Assembly: GCF_004307425.1 (NCBI RefSeq)
Contig: NZ_SEWZ01000004.1
Span: 310,001-374,000, forward strand
Reading direction: 5' to 3'
Length of the DNA: 64,000 bases
Source: Aquirufa antheringensis
GTDB lineage: Bacteria > Bacteroidota > Bacteroidia > Cytophagales > Spirosomataceae
Positions 7,615 through 17,362 of this stretch are shown here, one piece after another. Position 1 is the stretch's first letter, and each line of letters starts with the position of its first letter. Below the pieces are notes generated by a model, which saw nothing but the letters and a program-made list of their open reading frames with translations, was not told the origin of the DNA and did not search any database. A program made the position numbers and the translations under genes.

Positions 7615-8287
7615 AGTTTAATTTCCCATCGTCTGCAAAGCTATAAAAAGTAGACGACCCTATGATGAGGTGATCCACCACATCAATATCAAATATCTTA
7701 CCTGCAGCCACGACTTGCTTCGTTAAATCCACATCTGACTTGCTAGGTCGCATTTGATCACTGGGATGATTATGTGCTAAAATGATGGATGAAGTCAATC
7801 GCTCTAAAGCTGACTTGTACAATAACCTAAGATCCACGGTAGTCCCGGACACACCACCCATACTTAATTTCTCCGCTAACACCACCGTTGAGGCACGATT
7901 TAGGTGAAATACCCAAAACTCTTCTCGTATCAAATCAGCTAGATAAGGCTTAATCAAGCTATACGCGTCCACCGAATTCCGAATCACTAGCTTGGAACTA
8001 GATTCATAGATTTGACGTCTTCTCCCTAATTCTAAAGCCGCCACAAGTAAAGCTGCCTTCGCAGGACCAATTCCCTTTAGTTTTTTAAAATCAAACGAAT
8101 TGTAACGGGCTAATAAACACAAATCGCCATCGATGGCATTAAGCAAAAGTTGTGCTAAATCAGCAGCTGAATGTTCTGCGAACCCAGAACCAATCAGAAT
8201 GGTCAAGATCTCAACCAACGACATATCACTTGCTCCTACGCGAGCTAATTTTTCTCGAGGCATATCCTCTTTCTGGGTGATTTTCAT
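7613..8287 (-). CDS. radC: RadC family JAB1/MPN-domain protein
   Basis: 224 residues with the RadC layout: an N-terminal helix-hairpin-helix region (KLKGIGPAKAALLVAALELGRR, about 68-89) and a C-terminal JAMM metalloprotease-like domain. The zinc motif H-x-H-x7-S-x2-D is intact in LAHNHPSDQMRPSKSDVDLT. Despite the name, a repair role for RadC is doubtful; it is expressed with competence genes in some bacteria, and dprA and recA are also in this window. The start gives the usual family N-terminus (EDMPREKLARVGA). The gene lies downstream of the rpsT terminator. Confidence 0.95.
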   Translation of the reverse strand: MKITQKEDMPREKLARVGASDMSLVEILTILIGSGFAEHSAADLAQLLLNAIDGDLCLLARYNSFDFKKLKGIGPAKAALLVAALELGRRRQIYESSSKLVIRNSVDAYSLIKPYLADLIREEFWVFHLNRASTVVLAEKLSMGGVSGTTVDLRLLYKSALERLTSSIILAHNHPSDQMRPSKSDVDLTKQVVAAGKIFDIDVVDHLIIGSSTFYSFADDGKLN

Positions 8288-8313
8288 TCAAGAAAGGTAA
8301 CCCATATAAACGA

Positions 8314-8340
8314 ATAAACCCCTCTTGCGGAGGGGTTTAT
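8314..8340 (-). terminator. rpsT terminator
   Basis: A perfect 11-base stem (ATAAACCCCTC with GAGGGGTTTAT) encloses a five-base loop between rpsT and radC. On the minus strand it ends in TTTAT. It separates the highly expressed ribosomal gene from radC. Confidence 0.75.
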
Positions 8341-8361
8341 CACTATCTCGATAATCTACTA

Positions 8362-8619
8362 TTAAGCAGCTACTTTGTTCACTAACTTAGCTAATTTAGA
8401 TTTTTGATTTGCAGCTTTATTCTTGTGGATGATGTTTTTCTTAGCCAATTTATCCAAAGAAGAAGAAACTTGTTTGAAAAGCTCGATCACCACAGATTTT
8501 TCAGTCGTCAATCTCAATTTCTTGATTAATGTACGAGTTGATTTGTGTTGGTAACGATTACGTAAACGCTTTGCTTCGTTAGAACGGATACGCTTTAGTG
8601 CTGATTTATGATTTGCCAT
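8362..8619 (-). CDS. rpsT: 30S ribosomal protein S20
   Basis: An 85-residue Lys/Arg-rich protein with the S20 opening MANHKSALKRIRSNEAKRLRNR and the C-terminal HKNKAANQKSKLAKLVNK segment. It binds 16S rRNA helices early in small-subunit assembly. The length is normal. It is monocistronic, with its own promoter overlapping the start of the divergent gene and a terminator directly after it. Confidence 0.98.
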   Translation of the reverse strand: MANHKSALKRIRSNEAKRLRNRYQHKSTRTLIKKLRLTTEKSVVIELFKQVSSSLDKLAKKNIIHKNKAANQKSKLAKLVNKVAA

Positions 8620-8656
8620 CTGTTAAATAAAATTCTCTTTTTACAAAATTGAAATG

Positions 8657-8687
8657 CAAAAGTAACCAATATGAAATTAAATAACAA
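8657..8687 (-). promoter_or_regulatory. rpsT promoter, Bacteroidota consensus
   Basis: On the minus strand TTG (8687-8685) is followed after 20 bases by TACTTTTG (8664-8657). Transcription would start near 8650, about 30 bases before the rpsT ATG. The -33 element lies inside the first codons of the divergent gene. Confidence 0.65.
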
Positions 8688-9555
8688 GCGCTACCTTAAA
8701 ATTTATATGTTTATTCTGTGTTCTATAGCGGTACACGCAGAAACTTATAGCACCTGGGGATTCTTTGGCCATCGAAAAATCAATTTACTGGCAACCTATA
8801 CCCTACCTTTCCCCTTACATTCTTTTTACCGAAGACATCAAAAAGAGTTACAAGAGCTTGCTGTCTTACCCGACTCGCGACGTTATATCCTAGATATTGA
8901 AGCTTCACGGCATTATATCGATTTAGATCAATACGATCTGAATCAAGTTAGTTTTAGCACTTGGGAACAAATGCTACGCAAAAAATCAGAAGATTCAGTG
9001 AGAAAGCACGGCATCGTACCCTGGCATATTCCCATTGTATATTCCCGTTTAGTTCAAGCCTTTATACAAAAAGATACCTTACAAATCGTCAAGTTATCTG
9101 CAGAGTTAGGTCACTATGTAGCTGACGCACACGTCCCTTTGCATACGAGTTCGAATTATGATGGTCAAAAAACGGGCCAAGGTGGACTGCATAGTTTTTG
9201 GGAATCTCGAATACCCGAAATCTTAGGGAATCAATTAGATCAATTTAGCGGCCCAGCCACCTTCGTGCCTGATGTGCAACATAGTGCTTGGACTTGGGTT
9301 TTGGCTTCGCATAAACAACTACCTCTCCTATTCTCTATGGCTACCCAAGTGAGCGCCGATTTAAAAGAAGGAGAAAAATATAGTTTTGAACAAAAGGGAC
9401 AAGCTTTAGTCAAAATACAGAGTCTAAAATATAGCCTAGCGTACCACAAAGCACTAAATCGACAAATTGAATCTCGGTTCCAAGCAGCCGTAAAACACGT
9501 GGGAGATCTTTGGTATTCTGCTTGGCTTTCTGCTGGCCAACCATCTTTCGAATAA
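8671..9555 (+). CDS. secreted zinc-dependent phospholipase C / S1-P1 nuclease-fold protein
   Basis: A 294-residue protein with an N-terminal signal-like helix (about 8-22, IYMFILCSIAVHAET) and the all-helical fold of zinc phospholipase C and S1/P1 nuclease. The mature N-terminal Trp region reads WGFFGHRKINLLAT, with a zinc-ligand His. Further candidate ligands lie in SRHYIDLD (about 90-97) and ELGHYVADAHVPLHTSSNYD (about 146-165), followed by GLHSFWESRIPE. The pattern is typical of a Bacteroidota family annotated as zinc-dependent phospholipase C. The substrate, lipid or nucleic acid, cannot be told. An rRNA methyltransferase gene follows after 18 bases. Confidence 0.8.
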   Translation: MKLNNKRYLKIYMFILCSIAVHAETYSTWGFFGHRKINLLATYTLPFPLHSFYRRHQKELQELAVLPDSRRYILDIEASRHYIDLDQYDLNQVSFSTWEQMLRKKSEDSVRKHGIVPWHIPIVYSRLVQAFIQKDTLQIVKLSAELGHYVADAHVPLHTSSNYDGQKTGQGGLHSFWESRIPEILGNQLDQFSGPATFVPDVQHSAWTWVLASHKQLPLLFSMATQVSADLKEGEKYSFEQKGQALVKIQSLKYSLAYHKALNRQIESRFQAAVKHVGDLWYSAWLSAGQPSFE

Positions 9556-9573
9556 ATTTTGCAATTTTGTGAA

Positions 9574-10755
9574 ATGAAATCCACACTTTTTATTCAATTG
9601 AAGCCGGGGAAAGACGCTCCGGTTAAACGTTTTCACCCCTGGGTATTTTCCGGCGCCATTGCAAAGCAAAGCCCCAATCTTCAAGATGGAGACTGGGTAA
9701 ATGTAGTTAGTTCTAGAGACGAATTCCTAGGAACAGGTCACTACCACAATGGAAGTATTGCCGTTAAAATCATCTCTTTTCAAGAAATCGAATCGAAGAG
9801 TGATTTTTGGAAAAAACGCATTCTTAATGCGTGGGATTTACGCGCACTTTTGCCATTGGAAAAGACCAATGCCTTTCGCCTCATTCATGGTGAAGGAGAC
9901 GGCTGCCCAGGCTTGATTATGGATTTATACAAAGATGTACTGGTATTCCAAGCGCACACCATCGGTATGCACCGTGATCGCGATGAGATCGTGGAAGCAA
10001 TAAAAGAAGTATTAGGGAAGAAGATCAAAGCCATTTACGATAAAAGTCGGGAGACATTGCCAACAGAGTATGCACAAAATTGCACGAATGGATACGTTTA
10101 TGGAGATGTAGCAGTTCCTTATACAGTTAAAGAAAATGGAATCTCCTTCTCTATCAATTGGATCACCGGACAAAAAACAGGCTTCTTCATCGACCAGCGC
10201 GAAAACAGAGCCCTTTTAGCGAAATATGCGAAAGGCAAATCGGTACTTAATACATTCTGTTATTCTGGCGGGTTCTCATTGTATGCCCTAGAGACTGGAG
10301 CTGCCTCTGTCATCTCTTTAGATGCCTCAGCTAAGGCCATCGATTTAGTGAAAGCTAATATCGAATTGAATAAGATGAAAAGCTTGCAGCACGAAGCTAT
10401 TGTAGGCGAAACCCTACCCTATTTAAAGGCCAATGAAGACGAATTTGACATCATCGTTTTAGATCCACCTGCCTTTGCTAAATCAATGAATGCGAAACAC
10501 AAAGCACTTCAGGGCTATCAAAAGATCAATGAATTAGCGTTAAAGAAAATCAAGAAAAACGGTTTACTATTCACCTATTCTTGCTCTCAAGTCATTACAC
10601 GCGATTTGTTTTACAATATGCTGGTAGCTGCAGGGATCGCAGTAGGTCGTGAAATTCAAGTGATTCATCAAATGACACAATCACCCGATCACCCGATCAA
10701 CCTATTTCATCCAGAGAGTAATTACTTGAAGGGATTCGTTCTAAAGGTATTATAA
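9574..10755 (+). CDS. rlmI: RlmI-type 23S rRNA (cytosine-C5) methyltransferase
   Basis: A class I SAM-dependent methyltransferase of about 393 residues with an N-terminal PUA domain (KRFHPWVFSGAI near 15-26). It has a central EEHAD-like region with DKSRETLP and a C-terminal Rossmann domain: GFFIDQRENR, VLNTFCYSGGFSLYA (SAM loop, about 224-238), IVLDPPAFAKS (catalytic motif, about 289-299) and FTYSCSQ. This layout matches RlmI, which methylates C1962 of 23S rRNA. ATG 9574 is preferred over the TTG at 9559, which overlaps the upstream stop region and adds MQFCE without homology. A strong terminator follows. Confidence 0.9.
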   Translation: MKSTLFIQLKPGKDAPVKRFHPWVFSGAIAKQSPNLQDGDWVNVVSSRDEFLGTGHYHNGSIAVKIISFQEIESKSDFWKKRILNAWDLRALLPLEKTNAFRLIHGEGDGCPGLIMDLYKDVLVFQAHTIGMHRDRDEIVEAIKEVLGKKIKAIYDKSRETLPTEYAQNCTNGYVYGDVAVPYTVKENGISFSINWITGQKTGFFIDQRENRALLAKYAKGKSVLNTFCYSGGFSLYALETGAASVISLDASAKAIDLVKANIELNKMKSLQHEAIVGETLPYLKANEDEFDIIVLDPPAFAKSMNAKHKALQGYQKINELALKKIKKNGLLFTYSCSQVITRDLFYNMLVAAGIAVGREIQVIHQMTQSPDHPINLFHPESNYLKGFVLKVL

Positions 10756-10757
10756 TC

Positions 10758-10787
10758 AAAAAAGGCAGCTCGAGAGCTGCCTTTTTT
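10758..10787. terminator. bidirectional intrinsic terminator
   Basis: AAAAAAGGCAGCTC and GAGCTGCCTTTTTT form a long stem between the convergent rlmI and lepB genes. T-runs on both strands allow termination either way. Confidence 0.88.
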
Positions 10788-10788
10788 G

Positions 10789-11952
10789 TTAGTTTACGAA
10801 TCTAAATAGTCGATTCCAGCGTATAATCTCCCAAAACTTCCAAGAGAATAAAGGCTTGTTCGCGTCAATCGACATCCAAACAAAGAACGCTTTTCCTACA
10901 ATATGATCTGAAGGTACAAAACCCCAGAAGCGTGAATCAGCCGAGTTATGGCGATTATCACCCATCATAAAATAGTAATCCTGCTTGAAGGTATACGAAG
11001 TAATGGCCTTACCATCAATCGAAATTTGATATCCGCTAACCACTACATTCTTATTTCCTTCGTATTTCTGAATCGCTTCGCTATACAAAGCCACGTTTCC
11101 TGGTGTCAAAGGGACCGTTAATCCCTTTGCAGGAACCTTCAAAGGACCATAAAAATCACGGTTCCATTTGTATAAAGTGGTATCGTGCGGGAAAATATCC
11201 ACAAAGGTTACACCTTTAGGATCTTTGAATAGATTCGTATCAAATGTTTTGTTGAAAGGCAAGGCTTGTATCTCCTCCATCATTGCCTTAGACGTATTCA
11301 ACTTATAACCCCAAAGCACATTTTGTGAATCTGGCTCAGCTAAAGGCAACCAATCCGCAGAGTCATAGCTTGCATCTGGTGCATTGCGAATACCATAAGT
11401 CTCGAAGAATTTCTCTTCTAAATTCTCTTTTGTCTTCATAAAGATCGGATGTTGCATCCGAACGGGATTTTCCATCGCTTTACCATTCACAAGTACTTGT
11501 TGGTCGCGAACTTCCAAAAAATCACCCGGAGTCGCCACACAGCGCTTCACATAAAACGTACGTAAATCAACAGGCGAATCACCATCCTCCTCAAAATTAG
11601 GCACATTAAAGACAACCGCGTCGCCTTGCTTCACTGAAGAAAACCCAGGAAGACGGTAAATAGGTAAATCTAACCAACGTAAATAAGAAGGAATATTCGT
11701 GAACCAAATTTTCTGATGCGTCAAAGGCAATTGTAAAGGTGTCTTAGGTGTCCGTACACCGTAATGCAATTTGCTTACGAACAGGAAGTCTCCTACCATC
11801 AAAGAACCCTCCATCGAAGGAGTCGGAATAGTATAAGCTTCGAAGACAAAAAATCGAATTAAAGTGGCTGCCACTACAGCGAATGCGACTGAATCTAGCC
11901 ATTCTCTGAAGGCCGATTTTTGTTTTTTAGGTGTTTCTTTCGTTTCCTTCAT
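10789..11952 (-). CDS. lepB: signal peptidase I
   Basis: A 387-residue type I signal peptidase of the long Bacteroidota kind. One N-terminal membrane helix (about 20-38) is followed by the catalytic motif [13 protein letters not shown] with Ser46. The general base lies in [12 protein letters not shown] (Lys136), and box E reads [19 protein letters not shown] large insertion of roughly 150 residues (about 150-300) separates the Lys box from box E, as expected in this phylum. It removes signal peptides from exported proteins at the inner membrane. It ends the parA-parB-DUF5683-dapB-lepB run, one base after dapB. Confidence 0.95.
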   Translation of the reverse strand: MKETKETPKKQKSAFREWLDSVAFAVVAATLIRFFVFEAYTIPTPSMEGSLMVGDFLFVSKLHYGVRTPKTPLQLPLTHQKIWFTNIPSYLRWLDLPIYRLPGFSSVKQGDAVVFNVPNFEEDGDSPVDLRTFYVKRCVATPGDFLEVRDQQVLVNGKAMENPVRMQHPIFMKTKENLEEKFFETYGIRNAPDASYDSADWLPLAEPDSQNVLWGYKLNTSKAMMEEIQALPFNKTFDTNLFKDPKGVTFVDIFPHDTTLYKWNRDFYGPLKVPAKGLTVPLTPGNVALYSEAIQKYEGNKNVVVSGYQISIDGKAITSYTFKQDYYFMMGDNRHNSADSRFWGFVPSDHIVGKAFFVWMSIDANKPLFSWKFWEIIRWNRLFRFVN

Positions 11953-11953
11953 C

Positions 11954-12667
11954 TTATTTTAACATATCGTCCATACCTAGGACTCCTTTTTTATCTTGTA
12001 TCCACTCCGCTGCAATGACAGCACCCAAGGCAAATCCTTCACGGCTAAATGCCTCGTGAGTGATTTCAATTTGATCCACTTTGGAAATATACTTTACCGT
12101 ATGAGTCCCTGGAATAATTGACTCACGTTGCGACCATATAGCCACCTCATTCGCTGCTGGAATCTCATTATTCACCCACTTATCTTTCGTTGCATAGGCT
12201 TCCATGATACCTTCTGCGATAGTTATCGCCGTTCCACTGGGTGAATCTTTCTTCTCTAAATGATGGATCTCATTCGTATAAATATCGTATTCCTTGTGTG
12301 GTGCCATCAATTGAGCCAGCCTCTTATTCAAACGAAAGAACAAGTTCACCCCGATCGAATAGTTCGAAGCATAAAAGAAAGTCGAGTTCATTTCTTGGGT
12401 CAAAGTCTCTACTTCAGCCTTCTTCTCTAACCAACCCGTTGTACCGCAAACCACTGGAATTTGCTTATGAATACACGTCAAGATATTCGCATAAGCAGAA
12501 GCTGGGTTAGAAAATTCAATGGCAACATCCACTTCAGCGGCAGATAAATTCAGCAAATCAGCCTGATTATCTACATCTATTTTAGCTACGATAGAATGGC
12601 CACGACCTAACGCTAAACGCTCGATCTCCTTACCCATTTTACCATACCCGATTAAAACTATCTTCAT
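11954..12667 (-). CDS. dapB: 4-hydroxy-tetrahydrodipicolinate reductase
   Basis: 237 residues catalysing the NAD(P)H-dependent reduction of dihydrodipicolinate in lysine and diaminopimelate synthesis. The N-terminal nucleotide-binding motif is GYGKMGKEI (7-15). VVCGTTGW near 73-80 lies between the domains. The catalytic signature [15 protein letters not shown] near 132-146 contains the His pair, Lys and the SGT substrate loop. The protein is slightly shorter than E. coli DapB, as is common in Bacteroidota. It sits two bases after DUF5683 and one base before lepB in a tight operon. Confidence 0.96.
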   Translation of the reverse strand: MKIVLIGYGKMGKEIERLALGRGHSIVAKIDVDNQADLLNLSAAEVDVAIEFSNPASAYANILTCIHKQIPVVCGTTGWLEKKAEVETLTQEMNSTFFYASNYSIGVNLFFRLNKRLAQLMAPHKEYDIYTNEIHHLEKKDSPSGTAITIAEGIMEAYATKDKWVNNEIPAANEVAIWSQRESIIPGTHTVKYISKVDQIEITHEAFSREGFALGAVIAAEWIQDKKGVLGMDDMLK

Positions 12668-12669
12668 CT

Positions 12670-13263
12670 TTATTTAAAATTAAATGACAAGGTAATGCCC
12701 GAGACCAAACTTTGGGAAAAAGGCTGGTAATCTACCGTAGGCTTTACCTTTAAACTGATATCATCCGAAACATCAAATGTTTTCAAATGAGCACTTACAT
12801 TCGCATCCACCACATTCAAGGTCCACGCTAATACCATTCCAATATAGGTATAATCTCTATTTCTTCTATACCCATCCGTTAAACGCTTTAACTGATTCAC
12901 ATCTAAATCACGAATCGTACCATCTTCATAGGGTACAGCGACCGTGGTTGGAGGTTTGTAGGTAGGGTCATCTACATGAGTGGACACCTGGTAATAATAC
13001 GCTCTATACTTTGCATATCGTACATCATTCCAATTTGCAATCATTCCTAACGACACAAAAGCGCCAGCCACTAACGGTAATTTCCAATACTGTCGATTAT
13101 ACAATTGCCCCCAGCCTGGGATCATTAAGGACTTAAGCGTGGCTTGTCGCGGAATGATTTTATACGGTTTTACCACCGGTTTTAATTGGACAGAATCCTT
13201 TAAATCCATAGAGGCTACACTAAAAGGCAGTAACAAAACTAGAAGAAAGTTCTTCAGGTACAT
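12670..13263 (-). CDS. DUF5683 domain protein
   Basis: A 197-residue protein with a short N-terminal signal sequence (LLVLLLPFSVASM). It carries the DUF5683 hallmark LMIPGWGQLYNRQYWKLPLV (about 46-65), followed by hydrophobic segments (VAGAFVSLGMIANW and YTIGMV-type near 140). Function is unknown. The family nearly always lies between parB and dapB or lepB in Bacteroidota, so a link to envelope growth or division is often suspected; this is context only. Its start overlaps the parB stop in TAATG. Confidence 0.8.
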   Translation of the reverse strand: MYLKNFLLVLLLPFSVASMDLKDSVQLKPVVKPYKIIPRQATLKSLMIPGWGQLYNRQYWKLPLVAGAFVSLGMIANWNDVRYAKYRAYYYQVSTHVDDPTYKPPTTVAVPYEDGTIRDLDVNQLKRLTDGYRRNRDYTYIGMVLAWTLNVVDANVSAHLKTFDVSDDISLKVKPTVDYQPFSQSLVSGITLSFNFK

Positions 13264-14183
13264 TATTGAACTCTGTTAAGAATGGTTAAAAGTTCTTCTT
13301 TCGATTTGAAACTTAACTTGATCTCCCCTTCCCCTTTTTCATTCATTTTCAAAGCAACAGGTGCATTGAAGAAGGATTTAAGCGTGGATTGCCATGCTTG
13401 TAGTTCCTGAGTAGATACTTTAACCGTAGCCGATCCAGTGGCTGGAGTATCCATATTTCCCGATTGGCGAACCGCATCTTCTAAACGACGAACGGACCAG
13501 TCTTCAGCCATGGCCTTTTGGAACAAGGTATTTTGCAAAACTTTATCTTCCAATGAAACTAAACAGCGAGCGTGTCCCATCGATAATTTAGCATCTCTGA
13601 TCGCCACTTGAATATGCGGTGGTAATTTCAACAATCGCATATAATTCGTTACCGTAGAACGATTCTTCCCTACACGAGCTCCTAAATCCTCTTGCTTTAG
13701 ATCGCATTCCTCCATCAATCGCTTGTAGGAAAGTGCGATCTCGATGGCATTCAGATTCTCCCGTTGAATGTTCTCAATCAAGGCCATTTCGATCATTTGT
13801 TGATCGTCAGCCGTCCGAACATAAGCCGGAATTGTCTTTAAACCAGCCAGTTTAGAAGCTTGAAAACGACGTTCCCCAGAAATTAATTGGTATTTTTTAG
13901 CAGAAACTTTCCGAACCGTAATGGGTTGAATAATTCCTTGAACACGTATCGATTCCGCTAATTCTTGTAATGCCTCGGGTGCAAAATATTCACGGGGCTG
14001 AAATGGATTCGTTTCAATTAATTCCAAAGAAATCTCATCCATTAAATTCACTCCTTCTAGACTTCCTGCAAAATCAGAGGGATGACGTGCTTGCAAGCCG
14101 CCCCCATCAGAATCTTCTAACAAGGCCCCTAAACCTCGACCTAAACCCGTTCTCTTCTTTGTATTTTCTTGCTTTGCACTCAT
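13263..14183 (-). CDS. parB: chromosome partitioning protein ParB
   Basis: 306 residues with the ParB domain order. A variable N-terminus (KKRTGLGRGLGALLED) is followed by the ParB/Srx CTP-binding domain, with NPFQPREYF and the box LISGERRFQASKLAGL (about 99-114). Next come IENIQRENLNAIEIALSYKRL and a helix-turn-helix with GARVGKNRSTVTNYMRLLKLP (about 166-186). The end (KSFFNAPVALKMNEKGEGEIKLSF) is the dimerisation domain. It loads at parS and spreads as a CTP-dependent clamp for chromosome segregation. It lies 10 bases after parA. No parS copy was recognised nearby. Confidence 0.97.
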   Translation of the reverse strand: MSAKQENTKKRTGLGRGLGALLEDSDGGGLQARHPSDFAGSLEGVNLMDEISLELIETNPFQPREYFAPEALQELAESIRVQGIIQPITVRKVSAKKYQLISGERRFQASKLAGLKTIPAYVRTADDQQMIEMALIENIQRENLNAIEIALSYKRLMEECDLKQEDLGARVGKNRSTVTNYMRLLKLPPHIQVAIRDAKLSMGHARCLVSLEDKVLQNTLFQKAMAEDWSVRRLEDAVRQSGNMDTPATGSATVKVSTQELQAWQSTLKSFFNAPVALKMNEKGEGEIKLSFKSKEELLTILNRVQ

Positions 14184-14193
14184 ATTGCTGTAC

Positions 14194-14973
14194 CTAGATG
14201 GTCACTAATAAACCATTCTTACGAATAATCTCTTTGGCTAAATTCAAATAACTAATCGCCCCCTTACTGTCCGCATCGTGTAAAATAGCCGGAACCCCAA
14301 AACTAGGTGACTCAGACAAACGAATATTACGCGGAATAATTGTCTCAAAAACCATATTCTTAAAGTGAGAATTCACTTCATTAACCACCTGATTAGATAA
14401 GCGCAAACGCAAATCGTACATCGTTAATAAAATCCCCTCGATCACTAAAGCGGTATTCAAACGTGACTGTATAATCTTAATCGTATTCAGTAATTTACCC
14501 AAACCCTCTAGCGCATAATATTCACATTGCACAGGAATAATCACCGAATCTGCAGCTGTAAGGCTATTAATCGTAATTAAACCTAGTGAAGGCGAACAAT
14601 CCATTATGATGAAATCATATTGATCTTTCACCGCTTCTAAAGCTTCTTTCATCTTCCGTTCCCGGTTATTTAGATTAATCATTTCAATCTCCGCACCCAC
14701 TAGATCAATGTGAGAAGGAATAATATCTAAAAAAGGAACTTCGGTGGGTAAAATACTATCTTGAACGGTAGAAAGTCCTACCATACATTCGTAAATACTA
14801 TTTTTTACTTCTTTCGGATTAAATCCTAATCCAGAAGTAGAATTAGCCTGTGGATCCGCATCTATCAACAAGGTTTTAAATTCAAAAGCAGCTAAACTGG
14901 CAGCTAAATTAATAGCAGTCGTTGTTTTCCCTACTCCCCCTTTTTGATTTGCAATCGCGATTGTTTTGCCCAT
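14194..14973 (-). CDS. parA: chromosome partitioning ATPase ParA (Soj)
   Basis: A 259-residue ParA/Soj ATPase from ATG 14973. The deviant Walker A motif KGGVGKTT starts at residue 11 with the signature Lys. [17 protein letters not shown] is the A' box and [18 protein letters not shown] the Walker B region. A longer frame from TTG 15000 adds nine residues (MSIHFGKHP) without homology, so ATG 14973 is chosen. It heads the parA-parB-DUF5683-dapB-lepB operon and is divergent from the peptide transporter gene. ATP-dependent dimers bind the nucleoid nonspecifically and move ParB-parS complexes. Confidence 0.96.
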   Translation of the reverse strand: MGKTIAIANQKGGVGKTTTAINLAASLAAFEFKTLLIDADPQANSTSGLGFNPKEVKNSIYECMVGLSTVQDSILPTEVPFLDIIPSHIDLVGAEIEMINLNNRERKMKEALEAVKDQYDFIIMDCSPSLGLITINSLTAADSVIIPVQCEYYALEGLGKLLNTIKIIQSRLNTALVIEGILLTMYDLRLRLSNQVVNEVNSHFKNMVFETIIPRNIRLSESPSFGVPAILHDADSKGAISYLNLAKEIIRKNGLLVTI

Positions 14974-15070
14974 AGGATGTTTACCGAAATGAATTGACAA
15001 TATTACAAAAAAGGTTTCACATCTATCTCGAATTTCTTGTATCTTGTCATCAAAAATTCAGTAACTCTAT

Positions 15071-16657
15071 ATGTCAGCAAACAGTACCTCTCATCCTAAA
15101 GGACTTTATTTTCTTTACTCCACCGAAATGTGGGAGCGCTTCAATTTTTATGGAATGCGCGCCATTTTATCTCTCTTTTTAGTAAGTGCACTTTCCTTTA
15201 AACAAGACGAGGCCGCCATTTTATATGGTGGATTTTTAGGGCTTAGTTATCTAACTCCTATGCTGGGCGGTTATATCTCAGACCGTTACATTGGTAATCG
15301 CAACAGTATTATAGGCGGGGGATTTGCGATGGCGATAGGCCAGATCTTGTTATTTAGTTCTGCCAGTACTTTCAAGCTAGACGTCCCTTTTGCCACGAAT
15401 TTAATGTGGGGTGGTTTAGTCTTTTTAATCTTAGGCAATGGCTTCTTTAAACCGAATATCTCTTCCATGGTGGGCCAACTATATAAAAAAGGAGATAGTC
15501 GTTTAGATGCTGCTTTCACTATCTTTTATATGGGGATAAACACTGGAGCCATGCTGGGCATGCTTATTTGTCCTTGGTTAGGGGATGTTAAAGTGGATGG
15601 TGTTCGTGTTATTGAAGCTTTTAAATGGGGCTTTTTAGCAGCTGGAGCTGCGATGTTAATTGGAACCATCTTATTCATCCTTTTAAAGGGGGTATTTTTA
15701 AAGGCTCCAGATGGAAGTGAAATAGGTTTAGCCCCTACCTTTAGCGCCATTAAATCAGCAGATGAGGAGACAGAAAAAGCAGAGTTCTCGACTCAATCCA
15801 TCGTTATTTCCAGCGCCTTATTTATTGGTCTAATCATCGGATTTCATTATTTATTCGTCACTGAAGTGGCTAATCCGATCAAAGACTGGATTTATCCTGT
15901 TATCTATTCAGCGGGAATCAGCTTAGCATTCTTGATAATGAGGGACAAAACCTTAACCAAAATTGAAAGAGATCGAATTTGGGTGATGTACTTTGTAGCC
16001 TTCTTTGTGATTTTCTTTTGGGCAGCCTATGAGCAAGCTGGATCATCACTGACCTTTATTGCAGATCAACAAACGGATTTGAACTTCTTTGGCATCCAAT
16101 TACCTCCTAGTTCTGTCCAAAACGCTAATTCCTTTTTCATCATCATCTTAGCTTTCCCTTTCTCTTGGCTTTGGATGCGTCTTGCAAAAAAAGGAATTGA
16201 ACCCAATTCACCAGGTAAACAAGCCATCGGATTACTGTTATTAGCCATTGGTTACTTGATCATCGCGATAAAAGTGAAAAACTTAGGTACAGACAAACTA
16301 GGGGTTATTTGGTTATTCATTATGTATTTATTCCATACCATGGGTGAATTGAGTCTCTCACCCATCGGATTGTCCTTAGTTTCTAAGTTAGCGCCTAAGC
16401 GATTCTCCTCTTTATTGATGGGTGTTTGGTTCTTAGCTAATGCGGCTGGTTATGCTTTATCTGGAACGCTAGGCGCTTTATTACCTCCTGCCACTGCGGT
16501 AGTAGGCCAAACCGTCTTCCCAAGTTTCCTTGGTTTTGAGATCAAAAACCTCTACGATTTTTTCATTGTATTTGTCATCATGGCAGGAATTGCCTCCATT
16601 CTACTGTTTGGACTTGCTAATGGACCACTTAAAAAAATGATGCACGGCATCCGATAA
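15071..16657 (+). CDS. POT/PTR2 family proton-dependent oligopeptide transporter
   Basis: A 528-residue polytopic membrane protein of the POT branch of the MFS. Helix 1 carries the proton-coupling motif in STEMWERFNFYGMRAIL (about 17-33). The PTR2 signature follows in GGYISDRYIGNRNSIIGG, and FTIFYMGINTGAMLG matches the second PTR signature. The hydrophobicity pattern suits about 14 helices, as in bacterial DtpT/YjdL-type proteins. It imports di- and tripeptides with protons. The VIT-family gene starts three bases after its stop, so the two are likely co-transcribed. Confidence 0.93.
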   Translation: MSANSTSHPKGLYFLYSTEMWERFNFYGMRAILSLFLVSALSFKQDEAAILYGGFLGLSYLTPMLGGYISDRYIGNRNSIIGGGFAMAIGQILLFSSASTFKLDVPFATNLMWGGLVFLILGNGFFKPNISSMVGQLYKKGDSRLDAAFTIFYMGINTGAMLGMLICPWLGDVKVDGVRVIEAFKWGFLAAGAAMLIGTILFILLKGVFLKAPDGSEIGLAPTFSAIKSADEETEKAEFSTQSIVISSALFIGLIIGFHYLFVTEVANPIKDWIYPVIYSAGISLAFLIMRDKTLTKIERDRIWVMYFVAFFVIFFWAAYEQAGSSLTFIADQQTDLNFFGIQLPPSSVQNANSFFIIILAFPFSWLWMRLAKKGIEPNSPGKQAIGLLLLAIGYLIIAIKVKNLGTDKLGVIWLFIMYLFHTMGELSLSPIGLSLVSKLAPKRFSSLLMGVWFLANAAGYALSGTLGALLPPATAVVGQTVFPSFLGFEIKNLYDFFIVFVIMAGIASILLFGLANGPLKKMMHGIR

Positions 16658-16660
16658 AAT

Positions 16661-17362
16661 ATGGATTCACACGATCACCACTTATACGAGAAACACCTGA
16701 AAAGTTCTGATTTTATCACTGACGTTGTGATAGGGATGTCAGATGGATTGACTGTGCCATTTGCTCTTGCCGCGGGCCTTTCTGGTGCTGTTGATTCAGC
16801 TAGCATCGTGACCACGGCTGGTGTTGCTGAAATTGTTGCCGGATCTATTGCGATGGGTTTAGGCGGTTATTTAGCTGGCCAAACAGAACAAGAGCACTAC
16901 GAGTCAGAATTGAAACGCGAATACGATGAAGTTGAACGCGTGCCAGAGAGAGAAAAACAAGAGATTAGAGATGTATTTGAAGATTATGGTTTGAGCCCTG
17001 AGGCACAAGAAATTGTCGTAGAATGTATTTCCAAAGACAAGGATAAGTGGGTCGACTTCATGATGCGCTTCGAATTAGGTCTGGAACGACCTAACCCAAA
17101 TCGTGCTAGAAATTCGGCCTTAACTATTGGTATCTCCTATATCATAGGAGGTTTCATTCCCCTTATTCCGTATTTCTATGTGGAAAAACCACAGGATGGT
17201 TTAATCTACTCTGCCGAAGTAACCATTTTAGCCTTGTTGGTATTTGGCTACTTTAAGAGCAAAGTAACCGGCCAAAACCCCATCATCGGATCATTAAAAG
17301 TAACCTCTATAGGTGCGGCAGCCGCCGCTGCCGCCTATTTCGTCGCTACCTTATTTCAATAA
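16661..17362 (+). CDS. VIT1/CCC1 family metal transporter
   Basis: 233 residues with the VIT1/CCC1 fold. VIGMSDGLTVPFALAAGLSG (helix 1) is followed by AEIVAGSIAMGLGGYLAGQTE (helix 2), a charged metal-binding domain with many Glu residues (about 80-145), and three C-terminal helices. This family exports Fe2+ or Mn2+ from the cytoplasm. The Glu-rich middle helices (EHYESELKREYDEVERVP) match the metal-binding domain of VIT1. It is coupled to the peptide transporter upstream. Its last seven bases overlap the 3' end of the convergent ggt gene. Confidence 0.88.
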   Translation: MDSHDHHLYEKHLKSSDFITDVVIGMSDGLTVPFALAAGLSGAVDSASIVTTAGVAEIVAGSIAMGLGGYLAGQTEQEHYESELKREYDEVERVPEREKQEIRDVFEDYGLSPEAQEIVVECISKDKDKWVDFMMRFELGLERPNPNRARNSALTIGISYIIGGFIPLIPYFYVEKPQDGLIYSAEVTILALLVFGYFKSKVTGQNPIIGSLKVTSIGAAAAAAAYFVATLFQ